Assembly: GCF_030403505.1 (NCBI RefSeq)
Contig: NZ_JAUEMJ010000001.1
Location: 1,076,606 to 1,140,605, forward strand
DNA length: 64,000 bases
Direction of reading: 5' to 3'
Source: Glycomyces tritici
GTDB lineage: Bacteria > Actinomycetota > Actinomycetes > Mycobacteriales > Micromonosporaceae
Each line of letters starts with the position of its first letter. The first letter of the stretch is position 1. Under the pieces are notes generated by a model. It saw nothing but the letters and a program-made list of their open reading frames with translations. It was not told where the DNA came from and made no database searches. Below are positions 50,098 to 57,597 of this stretch, in pieces. A program made the position numbers and the translations under genes.

Positions 50098-51018
50098 ATG
50101 GTTCTTCCTGCTGAAGTGGTCGCGCCCGTGATGGTCGAAGTGGGCCGGGGGCATCGTCTGGCGGTGCGCCGCCGCGGGGACGGCGGTGTGCCGCTGCTGC
50201 TCGTCCACGGGTTCCCGTGCACCAGCAGGATCTGGTCGCACAATCTGATCCCCTTGGCCGAAGCGGGATTCGACGTGGTCGCGGCGGACCTGCGCGGCTA
50301 CGGCGACTCCGACTTCGCGCCCGACGAGTACTACGACTTCAACGCGTTCAACACCGACCTGACCGGGCTGCTCGACGCCCTCGGGTGGGACAAGGCCGTC
50401 GTCGCCGGGCACGACCTCGGCGCGATGATCGCCATCGACATGGCGACCCGCCACCCCGACCGGGTCGAACGCCTGGTCATCCTGGACGACTCCATGCCCG
50501 AACTCGACGAGGCGTTCGCCGCCGCAGGCATCCCGGCCGGACGTCCCAAGCCCGCCGTCTACGACTACCAACGCCGCCAAGGGCTCCACGCCGAGGAACT
50601 GGTCGCCGAACTGGACACGCCCGAGCGCCGCCGCCGGTACATCGGCGAGTTCTTCGGCCACCGGATGTGGTGCCCGCCCGACGCGTTCGACGCCGATGAC
50701 CTGGCCTTCCTGACCGAGCCCTACGGCGACGCGGCCAGGCTGCGCGCGTCCTTCGCCGACTACGAGGTCGTCATGGGCGCCAGGAAGCTCTCCGCTCCCG
50801 AGATGACCGACCGCCCCGTCCCGCACCGGACCCTGGTCCTCGTCGGCGCCGACCAGGTGACCCTCGGCGAGCACATCGAGGAGCAGTGCGCCATCGCCTT
50901 CCCCGCCGCGGTCGGGCCCTTCTGGGTCAAGGGCGCCGGACACTTCATGCCATGGGAACGGCCCGAGATCGTCAACCGCGCGATCGCTTCCTTCTGCGGT
51001 GACCTCCTCTCCGCCTGA
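50098..51018 (+). CDS. alpha/beta hydrolase (epoxide hydrolase-like)
   Basis: 306 residues with an alpha/beta hydrolase fold. The oxyanion motif is LLVHGFPCTSRIW. The nucleophile elbow GHDLG carries Asp instead of Ser, as in epoxide hydrolases and haloalkane/fluoroacetate dehalogenases. DLRGYGDSD is the matching strand, and the C-terminal catalytic His is in KGAGHFMPWERPE. The substrate is unknown. The in-frame TTG six bases upstream is a possible alternative start. Confidence 0.86.
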   Translation: MVLPAEVVAPVMVEVGRGHRLAVRRRGDGGVPLLLVHGFPCTSRIWSHNLIPLAEAGFDVVAADLRGYGDSDFAPDEYYDFNAFNTDLTGLLDALGWDKAVVAGHDLGAMIAIDMATRHPDRVERLVILDDSMPELDEAFAAAGIPAGRPKPAVYDYQRRQGLHAEELVAELDTPERRRRYIGEFFGHRMWCPPDAFDADDLAFLTEPYGDAARLRASFADYEVVMGARKLSAPEMTDRPVPHRTLVLVGADQVTLGEHIEEQCAIAFPAAVGPFWVKGAGHFMPWERPEIVNRAIASFCGDLLSA

Positions 51019-51060
51019 GGCGAGGACGAACCGCTCGATTGCGCTACCGCGATGCCGGTC

Positions 51061-51076
51061 CCGCCGGTGTCCCGCC
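51061..51076. promoter_or_regulatory. 16-bp motif, copy 1, upstream of secreted protein gene
   Basis: CCGCCGGTGTCCCGCC lies 90 bases before the start at 51167. Nearly identical copies occur at 51759 and 56049, each also upstream of a gene for an exported protein. Copies 1 and 3 share TGCCGGTC just 5-prime of the motif. Confidence 0.5.
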
Positions 51077-51166
51077 GGTCTACCGCCTCGCAAACCCTCC
51101 TCAATCGCTACAGGATGGAGGCAGCCGTGGGGTCCGTTCCCACGGATGAACCGCGAGGGGATCGCA

Positions 51167-51604
51167 ATGCGACTACTCAAGAGCGCCAACGTCAAACGTG
51201 TGATCGCCACGGCCTCCGCTTCGGCTGTCGCCGTCGTCGGCACCATGCTCATCTCCGCCGCCCCCGCCGAGGCCGCGTGCCAGGGCGACAACGCGCACAC
51301 GATCACTCACTACGAGAACGGCGTCGCCGTCGCGCAGGAGCGCCGGGTGTCCGGCACCTGCGACGGCAACGGGGTCTACACCGGCGAGCTTCGCGACCTG
51401 CGCCCCGCTGACGGCTACTCCGCGAAGGTGCGATACAAGGAGGGCGACTTCAACGAGGTCGTGTTCAGCACCATGAGCAGCTCCTGGCAGCGCTACACCT
51501 ACCGCGAGAAGACCCCCGACACCGGGACGCCCTACGCGTCGATGCAGGTCTACGCGAACGCGGCACACCGACCCGATATCTACACCCCGAACTACGGCTT
51601 CTAA
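51167..51604 (+). CDS. small secreted protein
   Basis: 145 residues with a Sec signal peptide (RLLKSANVKRVIATASASAV to AEA, cleavage near residue 36). The mature part of about 108 residues is beta-rich, has two cysteines (ACQGDN and GTCDGN) that probably form a disulfide, and many Tyr residues (YASMQVYANAAHRPDIYTPNYGF). No family is recognised. The ATG at 51167 has GAGGGG upstream. A long perfect hairpin follows the stop. Confidence 0.78.
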   Translation: MRLLKSANVKRVIATASASAVAVVGTMLISAAPAEAACQGDNAHTITHYENGVAVAQERRVSGTCDGNGVYTGELRDLRPADGYSAKVRYKEGDFNEVVFSTMSSSWQRYTYREKTPDTGTPYASMQVYANAAHRPDIYTPNYGF

Positions 51605-51614
51605 GAAAGCCACA

Positions 51615-51642
51615 GCCCGGCCGCGGCATGCCGCGGCCGGGC
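51615..51642 (+). terminator. terminator after the small secreted protein gene
   Basis: A 28-bp perfect palindrome (two 14-bp arms) begins 11 bases after the stop codon. It is followed by a pyrimidine run, CCTCTCCT. Confidence 0.65.
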
Positions 51643-51758
51643 CCTCTCCTGTACCGCCTGCCCTGGCGGGCAAGCGAAGCAGAGCTCCGGGTGTTGCCCA
51701 CCTGCTGATCGCTGCGACGGTTCCTCCGCGCCTCGCGACTCCGATTCCCGCCTCTATC

Positions 51759-51774
51759 CCGCCGGTGTCCCGCC
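51759..51774. promoter_or_regulatory. 16-bp motif, copy 2, upstream of Tat-exported protein gene
   Basis: CCGCCGGTGTCCCGCC, identical to the copy at 51061, lies 142 bases before the start at 51917. The 312-base gap 51605-51916 otherwise contains only the terminator at 51615 and an AT-richer stretch near 51840-51910 that may be the promoter. Confidence 0.5.
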
Positions 51775-51916
51775 TTGTAAACGACCTCGCCCGTCATCAG
51801 ACTGGGGCTGATCGACGCGGCCTCCTGCGCCCAGTTCGCTTCAGGACTGCGAAACGCATCGAAACGCACCAGAACGCGTCGACTCGCAACTTCATTTGAC
51901 TATCTAGGAGTCGGAC

Positions 51917-52942
51917 ATGGCCTCACTCGACCGTCGGACGTTCACCCGGTCGCTCCTCGCCGTCCCCGCCGCCGCCCTGGCCGGCGCGAGTCTCGGCGCG
52001 CTCGCACCCGCCGCGGCCTCGGCCGCCCCCGCGGACTGGGATGCGCAATATGTGGCAGGTGCCGGCGGGCAGCCGCTGCAGCACCGCACACGAAGCGGAG
52101 CAGACGGCAAGTGGACCCCGAGCTGGAATCCGGTCGACGGTGCTCACGCCTACAACGTCTCCTGCGTCGGAATGTTCAACGGCCTCAACGTCGTCGCGGC
52201 GAACATCAATGAGGCTCCGAGCCACGTCATCCGGGCGGCCGATGGCACCTGGTCGGACTTCACGCCGATCCCGTCGACATCGGCACCCGCTGGCACTCCG
52301 AACATCGCGGTGACCGCACGCTCCAACACGCTTCATGTCTTCGCTGCTACTTACGGAACAGCCACCCTGTACTCCACCACCCGCGACAAGGACGGGAACT
52401 GGTCCCCCCGCTGGTCAGCCGTGAAATCCTTCACCGGCGTCACGAATCTGGCCACCACCCGAGTCGACTCGGCGATCGCCACCGCCGTCACGACCGATGA
52501 AGACAAGCTTCACCTCTCCTTTCAAGCCTCGGACGGGACGTGGGGCGGCTGGGGCAACGTCGGGAACGCCGCAGGTGAGATCGGGGGCTTCTACAATGTG
52601 GCCCTGGCAGGAGTCGGCGGGCAGCTTCATGTCTTCGCGCTGAGCCAAACTCGCGGCGGGATCTTCCATGCCATTCGGCGGGCGGACGGCTCCTGGCGGC
52701 AGTTCACGACACTGAGCGTCTTCACCGACAAGAGGCCCTCCAGGTTCTGCGCCGCCAACGTCGGCGGCGAAATCCATGTCGGGATCATCGACACCACTGC
52801 CAGTAACAACCAGGTCATCAGGTATTCCGTCCGCCGGACCGACGGTTCGTGGCTGCCCATCGGGACCACCTCCGGCTCCAGTTCCGGATTCGCCGGCCAA
52901 CCGGGCACGGTTGCCGTGGGCGCCACCGAGCGGGTCCTCTAG
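51917..52942 (+). CDS. Tat-exported beta-propeller/lectin-like protein
   Basis: 341 residues. A twin-arginine signal (DRRTFTRSLLAVPAAALAG) ends near ASAAPA. The mature part has about six to seven repeats of the form LHVFA...DGTW/DGSW (for example NTLHVFAATYGTATLYS, GQLHVFALSQTRGGIFHAIRRADGSW), a pattern of beta-propeller lectins of the PLL/fucolectin type. I infer a cofactor-independent, sugar-binding or adhesive exported protein. A ribosome binding site is weak (AGGAG at 51906). Confidence 0.8.
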   Translation: MASLDRRTFTRSLLAVPAAALAGASLGALAPAAASAAPADWDAQYVAGAGGQPLQHRTRSGADGKWTPSWNPVDGAHAYNVSCVGMFNGLNVVAANINEAPSHVIRAADGTWSDFTPIPSTSAPAGTPNIAVTARSNTLHVFAATYGTATLYSTTRDKDGNWSPRWSAVKSFTGVTNLATTRVDSAIATAVTTDEDKLHLSFQASDGTWGGWGNVGNAAGEIGGFYNVALAGVGGQLHVFALSQTRGGIFHAIRRADGSWRQFTTLSVFTDKRPSRFCAANVGGEIHVGIIDTTASNNQVIRYSVRRTDGSWLPIGTTSGSSSGFAGQPGTVAVGATERVL

Positions 52943-52969
52943 CGCCTCCGTCTCCGGCGGCGCACGCTT

Positions 52970-53221
52970 TTAGCGGGTGTGGCTCAGGAGGCTCGTCAGG
53001 TCGCCGGCCGACAGGTCGAAGACCGGGGAAGCGTTGCCGAGCTTGGAGTCGCGGACGTGGAAGCCGTCGCGCTCAGGGCAGGCGGCCAGTTCGACGCAAT
53101 CAGAGTTGTTGTCAACGCCGCTGCGGCTGCTCTTGCGCCATGCCCGGCGGAGCTCAACACAGTTGGAATTGTTGTCGCCACCGCTGCGGCTGCTCTTGCG
53201 CCAGGCAGTCACGTCAGTCAT
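52970..53221 (-). CDS. DUF397 domain-containing protein with duplicated motif
   Basis: 83 residues of the actinobacterial DUF397 family. The hallmark WRKSSRSG appears twice: AWRKSSRSGGDNNSNCVEL and, 21 residues later, AWRKSSRSGVDNNSDCVEL. The C-terminal VRDSKLGN and DLTSLLSHTR parts are normal. DUF397 proteins pair with XRE/DUF5753 regulators, as here: its start overlaps the upstream gene by eight bases. Function in differentiation or as a partner of the regulator is inferred from family. Confidence 0.9.
   Translation of the reverse strand: MTDVTAWRKSSRSGGDNNSNCVELRRAWRKSSRSGVDNNSDCVELAACPERDGFHVRDSKLGNASPVFDLSAGDLTSLLSHTR
53106..53203 (-). repeat. 35-bp imperfect direct repeat within the DUF397 gene
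   Basis: Bases 53106-53140 and 53169-53203 are direct repeats with only a few mismatches and a 63-bp period, equal to 21 codons. This recent in-frame duplication accounts for the second WRKSSRSG motif. Confidence 0.85.
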
Positions 53222-53972
53222 TCAGAAACTCCCTCAATGGTATTGATTTGCCCCAGAGGAGCTGCCACAGTCCATCGTAACGCGCGATCCTTTCGGTCTC
53301 CTCGATGCACCAGCTCTCGTCGAAGAGCTCCGTATAGACGAATGGCGGGCTTCCGAACTCGGCACCGGCGGGCTTGTAGATGTCGAAGGCGCTCGCTCCT
53401 TCCGGATGCGGCCCTCTGACGATGCGGATTTCCCAGTTCGGGAGAGCGTCGAGTTCCCGCAGGCGGTCGACCTGCTCCTCTCGCGCCTCCTCCGTGAGGA
53501 GTCCGAGGTCTCGAAGGGCCTGCGCACCGATGACCAGGCGCATGGTCGGGTTGTCCGTGCGGCTGATCAGGGCTGCTTGGCGTGACTTCTTGAACGACCA
53601 ACCTCGGTTGAGTTGTTCGGCGGTGTACGGCTGCGAACGCGGCAGCAGATTGAAGTGGTAGTCGCGCGTTTGGGCGATGCCCGGCACGAAGATCGGCTCC
53701 CACTTGTGGATCTGGCCGTTCGACCGCTCGGCCATGCTCAAGCACAGCGCGTTGAAGCGGCGGTCAGAGCGGAGATTCTGCTCGTGCTCGTTCTCTGCGA
53801 TCTGGACCATGTAGTCGCGCAACTCGTCGTCCATGCCGAGCTTGGCGGCGAGCACGTACATCTGAGTCGCCTCAGGGCACTTCACGAAGTGCTCCCACTT
53901 GGAGACGGTCTGATCGCCTCGGATTCGGATTTCCCTGCCCGGGAGCCACTTTGCGAGCTTCGATGATGGCAC
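53214..53972 (-). CDS. DUF5753 regulator with shortened N-terminal HTH
   Basis: 252 residues. The C-terminal DUF5753 domain (about 70-250) is clear: WEPIFVPGIAQTRDY, RSQPYTAEQLN, SRQAALISRTDNPTMRLVIGAQALR and DGLWQLLWGKSIPLREFL. Family members normally begin with a full XRE helix-turn-helix. Here only its second half is seen (TVSKWEHFVKCPEATQMYVLAAKLGM), preceded by an unusual KWLPGREIRIRGDQ stretch, so DNA binding may be altered. The GTG start has GGAGG upstream. It pairs with the overlapping DUF397 gene. Confidence 0.85.
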   Translation of the reverse strand: MPSSKLAKWLPGREIRIRGDQTVSKWEHFVKCPEATQMYVLAAKLGMDDELRDYMVQIAENEHEQNLRSDRRFNALCLSMAERSNGQIHKWEPIFVPGIAQTRDYHFNLLPRSQPYTAEQLNRGWSFKKSRQAALISRTDNPTMRLVIGAQALRDLGLLTEEAREEQVDRLRELDALPNWEIRIVRGPHPEGASAFDIYKPAGAEFGSPPFVYTELFDESWCIEETERIARYDGLWQLLWGKSIPLREFLND

Positions 53973-54090
53973 GGTGGGTTGCCTCCTGCCTCAGCGGAAT
54001 TCATGCTGGTCTCCAATGATGACATTGCGTTGCGACAAGGTGGACACCTGTCACAATCAGCACTCCGAAAGCACGCCTTACCAATCCATC

Positions 54091-54117
54091 CCTACAAAAC
54101 AAGGCCTGTTTTGTAGG
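54091..54117. promoter_or_regulatory. 11-bp inverted repeat in the 53973-54260 intergenic region
   Basis: CCTACAAAACA and TGTTTTGTAGG form a perfect inverted repeat with a 5-nt spacer. It lies in the AT-rich gap between the DUF5753 gene and the divergent gene at 54261. It is likely an operator. Confidence 0.5.
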
Positions 54118-54221
54118 GGTACTTAGCAAGGCACCCTCGACTCACGATTGGAATCTCCTGTTCAGCGGCTTGCGCGCTCCGTAGGTTGAAGAGGTCCCGG
54201 CTCGGCAGTACGCCAGGGATC

Positions 54222-54237
54222 TGTCGGATATCCGACA
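54222..54237. promoter_or_regulatory. 16-bp perfect palindrome upstream of gene 54261
   Basis: TGTCGGATATCCGACA is fully palindromic and ends 23 bases before the ATG at 54261, where it would cover the promoter or the 5-prime end of the message. Confidence 0.5.
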
Positions 54238-54260
54238 ACATCCGAAGTGGAGTGAGTGCA

Positions 54261-54563
54261 ATGAAGATCGCTGAACCTTCCGATCCGCTGCTGCGCGGAC
54301 GATTCACGGACGGCCGCAATGAGTTCTGCGTCCGCGCATCGAGTGTCGACGCACCCGACTCGTTCCAGGTCTATGTCCCCGGCGAACGCGTGGACATCGT
54401 CATGATCGTCTCGGGGATCAACACGGGACACCTGCACGCGACCTGGGGTGAAGTCTGGCGCTCCTACTCCCCCGAGTGGAAGGTCTGGCTGGAGGACACG
54501 GCGTTCAAGGTCTTCTACAAGGTCACCACGCGCCCGTGGGACAGCCGGTACTGCGATGGATGA
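54261..54563 (+). CDS. hypothetical protein
   Basis: 100 residues, no family recognised. It is soluble with a beta-rich start (RFTDGRNEFCVRASSVDAPDSFQVYVPGERVDIVMIVSG) and an aromatic C-terminal half (WGEVWRSYSPEWKVWLEDTAFKVFY). The ATG has GGAG eight bases upstream. Two palindromes lie just upstream and a strong terminator follows, so it is a single regulated gene, perhaps controlled by the divergent DUF5753 protein. Confidence 0.72.
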   Translation: MKIAEPSDPLLRGRFTDGRNEFCVRASSVDAPDSFQVYVPGERVDIVMIVSGINTGHLHATWGEVWRSYSPEWKVWLEDTAFKVFYKVTTRPWDSRYCDG

Positions 54564-54619
54564 ACGCCCTTCCCGCGTAGGCGAAGTGCGAGCATTTTAG
54601 AGACTTGACTCTCCCGGCG

Positions 54620-54654
54620 GGGGCCGGCTGACCTGGTGGGGGTCGGCCGGCCCC
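54620..54654 (+). terminator. Rho-independent terminator after gene 54261-54563
   Basis: A 14-bp stem with one T-G pair (54620-54633 with 54641-54654), a 7-nt loop and a following ATTTTC. This is one of the best intrinsic terminators in the window. Confidence 0.75.
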
Positions 54655-54693
54655 ATTTTCGAAACTTGGCATGCCGCGCAACGACTCGCGTAG

Positions 54694-54722
54694 TTGTGAT
54701 CACCCTCTCACGCCTCCATACT
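54694..54722 (+). promoter_or_regulatory. promoter of the toxin-like/immunity-like pair
   Basis: TTGTGA (54694-54699), a 17-bp spacer and CATACT (54717-54722) form a candidate sigma-70-type promoter. GAAGGAG at 54741-54747 then precedes the GTG at 54753. Confidence 0.5.
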
Positions 54723-54752
54723 GATGAGACCCCCCTCCCGGAAGGAGCTCCG

Positions 54753-55532
54753 GTGTCGAGTATCGAAGAAGCTTCTGGCTCAGTCGCCACGAACGCCGAT
54801 AGCGCGCGGGAACTCGCCGGAAGCATCACGTCCTCGAAAGACCTCCTGGACCGATTGGCGGCGCGACTCGACGCCATCGGCGTGGAGACCACGGCACGAC
54901 AGACCCAAGTCGCCGGGAGCCGGGCCGAAGAACTCGCCGGCCATGCCAATGCATTGGCCGATGCCCTCGATTCCCTTCGGCAGCAAGTCGATGCGCTCAA
55001 AGGTTTACTTGCAAGCGCCATCCGGAGCGGCGCGGGGAATCCGATGCGGGGCCGCGCTTCGCGCTCGGTTTCCGCGGCGGGAAGCGCCGCCGGGCAAGAG
55101 TCGCGGCCGCTCAAAGGACCGGCCGCTTCGGTCTCCCCGAAAGGCATCAGCAAGCGGCACTTCCTCGGGAAGCTCCAGATGAAGAGCCAGGCGAAAGAGC
55201 GGAACACGGTCGTGCTGCCCGGGGTCGACACCGATGCCGACATCGCCTCGATCCGGGGCGGCCGGGCCGAGTACGTGCGCGACAACCTCTACAAGGTCAA
55301 CGACCGGACCTACGGCGTCAAGCCCACGGGGACCGTGTATCCCGTGCGAGGCAAGGGTTTCGTGGAGCTGGACAAGCTCGAGTACACCGCGTTGAAGGGC
55401 CTGAAGGTCTACAAGGGGGACCGGGCTGCGGCCGAACGCGATCCGCAAATCGCCCGGTTCAGCCGTCATATGACGGATAAAACGTGGGAAACTGCGCGAA
55501 ATGTGTTCAATCAGGGACAGGAGCGGGCCTGA
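54753..55532 (+). CDS. putative secreted effector/toxin-like protein
   Basis: 259 residues. Residues 1-90 are a helical, coiled-coil-like segment (SSIEEASGSVATNADSAREL, LDRLAARLDAIGVE, LADALDSLRQQVDALKGLLAS), similar in character to the export modules of WXG100/LXG-type proteins. A basic linker follows. The last 95 residues form a distinct domain (YVRDNLYKVNDRTYGV, GTVYPVRGKGFVELD, LEYTALKGLKVYKGD, TDKTWETARNVF). The stop overlaps the next gene (TGATG). I infer a polymorphic-toxin-like effector, but the C-terminal domain is not one I can name. GTG 54753 has GAAGGAG five bases upstream. Confidence 0.65.
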   Translation: MSSIEEASGSVATNADSARELAGSITSSKDLLDRLAARLDAIGVETTARQTQVAGSRAEELAGHANALADALDSLRQQVDALKGLLASAIRSGAGNPMRGRASRSVSAAGSAAGQESRPLKGPAASVSPKGISKRHFLGKLQMKSQAKERNTVVLPGVDTDADIASIRGGRAEYVRDNLYKVNDRTYGVKPTGTVYPVRGKGFVELDKLEYTALKGLKVYKGDRAAAERDPQIARFSRHMTDKTWETARNVFNQGQERA

Positions 55533-55990
55533 TGCGCGACTACACGATCGTGTTCATAGAGCCGGTGGACCTCGGTGTGCTTGCAGCCGAAGCCGCCGCG
55601 GCCTTCGCGATCCCCCGCGAGCAGATCGAGGTCTGGGACGGCAGCGCGTTCGCCGCTCCCGTGGTCGAGCCGATCATCGCCCAGGTCGCCGCCGGTTCGG
55701 GGCCGGGTGCGTATGCCGAGTTCGTCGGCTTCGACGCGTTCGCCTCGCATGCGGGCGACCCTGAACTCCTCGATGTGGCCGTGGAACTCGCCACGAGGCT
55801 CAAGCACCGGGCGGTCTTCGGACCGGAGACCGCGGAGGACTACCGCTGGACCCTCGTCGCCGCCGACGGCAGCCACGGCAAGGTCGTGCTCGACGACGAC
55901 CGGCTCGACGACGGCGCGATCACGGTCATCGGCACGGTCGAGCCCATCAGCGGCGCGCCGGAACTGCCGCAGCTCCCAGAGGCGCACTGA
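55532..55990 (+). CDS. putative immunity/partner protein
   Basis: 152 residues, strongly acidic and soluble, with no recognised family. It starts MRDYTIVFIEPVDLG and contains IPREQIEVWDGSAF, YAEFVGFDAF, RWTLVAADG and a C-terminal ITVIGTVEP. The ATG overlaps the stop of the basic toxin-like gene in TGATG, so the two are made in a fixed ratio. Charge complementarity and coupling are what suggest an immunity role. That role is inference. Confidence 0.65.
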   Translation: MRDYTIVFIEPVDLGVLAAEAAAAFAIPREQIEVWDGSAFAAPVVEPIIAQVAAGSGPGAYAEFVGFDAFASHAGDPELLDVAVELATRLKHRAVFGPETAEDYRWTLVAADGSHGKVVLDDDRLDDGAITVIGTVEPISGAPELPQLPEAH

Positions 55991-56048
55991 GCATCCGTCG
56001 ACCGCGGAGGCTCAACCCGCCGCGGTGTGTCCGACAGCTGCCGGTCAT

Positions 56049-56064
56049 CCGCCGGTGTTCCGCC
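56049..56064. promoter_or_regulatory. 16-bp motif, copy 3, upstream of the protease gene
   Basis: CCGCCGGTGTTCCGCC differs by one base from the copies at 51061 and 51759. It lies 155 bases before the protease start at 56220. Confidence 0.5.
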
Positions 56065-56219
56065 TCGCTTTCCCCTCCCTCCACCGAAAGAATGGCGTCA
56101 AGGCCTGGTCGCGTTCGGGTTCCCGACTCGGCGGCCACGGTCTCAGTCACGGCTTCCGGCCTTCGTCCATCGGACAGGTCGCCGCCGAGACGACTCCCCT
56201 CCGAGAGACTGGACGGAAC

Positions 56220-57410
56220 ATGATGAAGAACCGTGCGCTCATCGCGCTCGCATCATCCGCACTCCTGCTCGCCCCCGCGGCGGCCGCGAATGCCGAAGAA
56301 CTCGAAGCAGATCCCTACCTCCAGACCGCCGACGAAGCCCTCGCCCAAGACCTCACCCTCATCGCCGCGGCCCAGGGTTGGACCTACGCCGAAGCGCTCG
56401 CCCAGCACAAGGCGACCGAAGCGATCGGGGACCTGGCAGTCCAGGTCGCGGAGGCATACCCTGACGCCTTCGTCGGATCCGCATTGTCCACAACGCCCGG
56501 CGGCACTCCCACGCTCTACATCAAAGGCACCGCCGCCCCTGCGATCAACGCACTCGCCGCCTCGGCCGAGGTCGCCGTCGACATCGCCGACGGTCAGCCC
56601 TATTCGTTCGCCGAGCTGCAAGAGCGCAACGACAAGCTGCACGCCGAGCTCATCGGCATGGGATACGACACCCTCATGACGGCCGTCGACATCACCAGCG
56701 GCACCGTCGAAGCCGCCATCGAGACCACCGAGGAGTTCTCGTCCAGCAGGACGACCGTTCGAGCCGCTCTGTCCGAGGAGTTCGAAGAGGGCGTCGAACT
56801 GCACTTCGTCGACTCGCTGGAAGCCGGGCTCGAGTACGCCTTCGGAGGCGCCAGGGTCAACGGCGGCGGAGCATCGTGCACCAGCGGTTGGACCGTCATC
56901 ACCCCCAGGGGCGCCCAAGGCGTGACCACCGCCGGCCACTGCGACGGCATGACCCGCATCCTCGAAAACGGCAGCGGCTGGCACGCGATGGACTACAGGG
57001 CGCAGCATCGCGGCCGGTGGGGCGACGTCGAATGGCACAGCGTGCCCGGCCAATCCACTCCAGCCCGGTTCTACGCCAATGCGAGCACGCGTCGCACCAC
57101 GACCTCCATCGAACCGGCCGCCGGACTCACCACCGGCGAATCGATCTGCGTCTACGGCCGGTCGACCAATGAGCGTGACTGCTCGGCGCTGTTGTTGCGG
57201 CCCAGCCTCACCTGCACGATCAACGGCACCAGCACCGATCGCCTGGTCCAGATGAACAAGCACGTCACCACCGGCGGCGACTCCGGTGGCGGCTGGTCCC
57301 ACGGCAACCGGGCGTACGGAGGCCATGTGGGGCGCTGTGCCGGAGACAGTGTCTTCACACCGGTCGCGTACTTCCCCAACGCACTCGGAGTCTCGGTCAG
57401 GACCGCCTGA
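56220..57410 (+). CDS. secreted S1 serine protease with prodomain (streptogrisin-like)
   Basis: 396 residues: a signal peptide (1-25), a prodomain (about 26-208) that would act as folding chaperone, and a chymotrypsin-fold catalytic domain from about residue 209. The triad is His240 (TTAGHC), Asp269 (RWGDVEW) and Ser355 (GGDSGGGW). Cys220 and Cys241 flank the His as in streptogrisins and alpha-lytic protease. ATG 56220 and 56223 are adjacent; I take the first. It should be an extracellular protease that matures itself. Confidence 0.92.
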   Translation: MMKNRALIALASSALLLAPAAAANAEELEADPYLQTADEALAQDLTLIAAAQGWTYAEALAQHKATEAIGDLAVQVAEAYPDAFVGSALSTTPGGTPTLYIKGTAAPAINALAASAEVAVDIADGQPYSFAELQERNDKLHAELIGMGYDTLMTAVDITSGTVEAAIETTEEFSSSRTTVRAALSEEFEEGVELHFVDSLEAGLEYAFGGARVNGGGASCTSGWTVITPRGAQGVTTAGHCDGMTRILENGSGWHAMDYRAQHRGRWGDVEWHSVPGQSTPARFYANASTRRTTTSIEPAAGLTTGESICVYGRSTNERDCSALLLRPSLTCTINGTSTDRLVQMNKHVTTGGDSGGGWSHGNRAYGGHVGRCAGDSVFTPVAYFPNALGVSVRTA

Positions 57411-57419
57411 TTCGGGGAG

Positions 57420-57469
57420 CGCGGACGATCACCGAACTGCTCCACCTTGCAGTTCGGCGATCGTCCGCG
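57420..57469. terminator. bidirectional terminator after the protease gene
   Basis: Arms 57420-57440 and 57449-57469 pair over 21 positions with one mismatch, around an 8-nt loop. It lies between convergent genes. Confidence 0.6.
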
Positions 57470-57597
57470 TGAGCCGTTCGGTCAGCAGCGTCCGCTCAGC
57501 ACGTCGGATTCGGTGGCCCTCGGAACACCTCACCGACCGGTGCGGCGAACGGGCGCGGCAAGCAAGCGGACCCGGGTGCCCGGTTCGAGGACGACCG

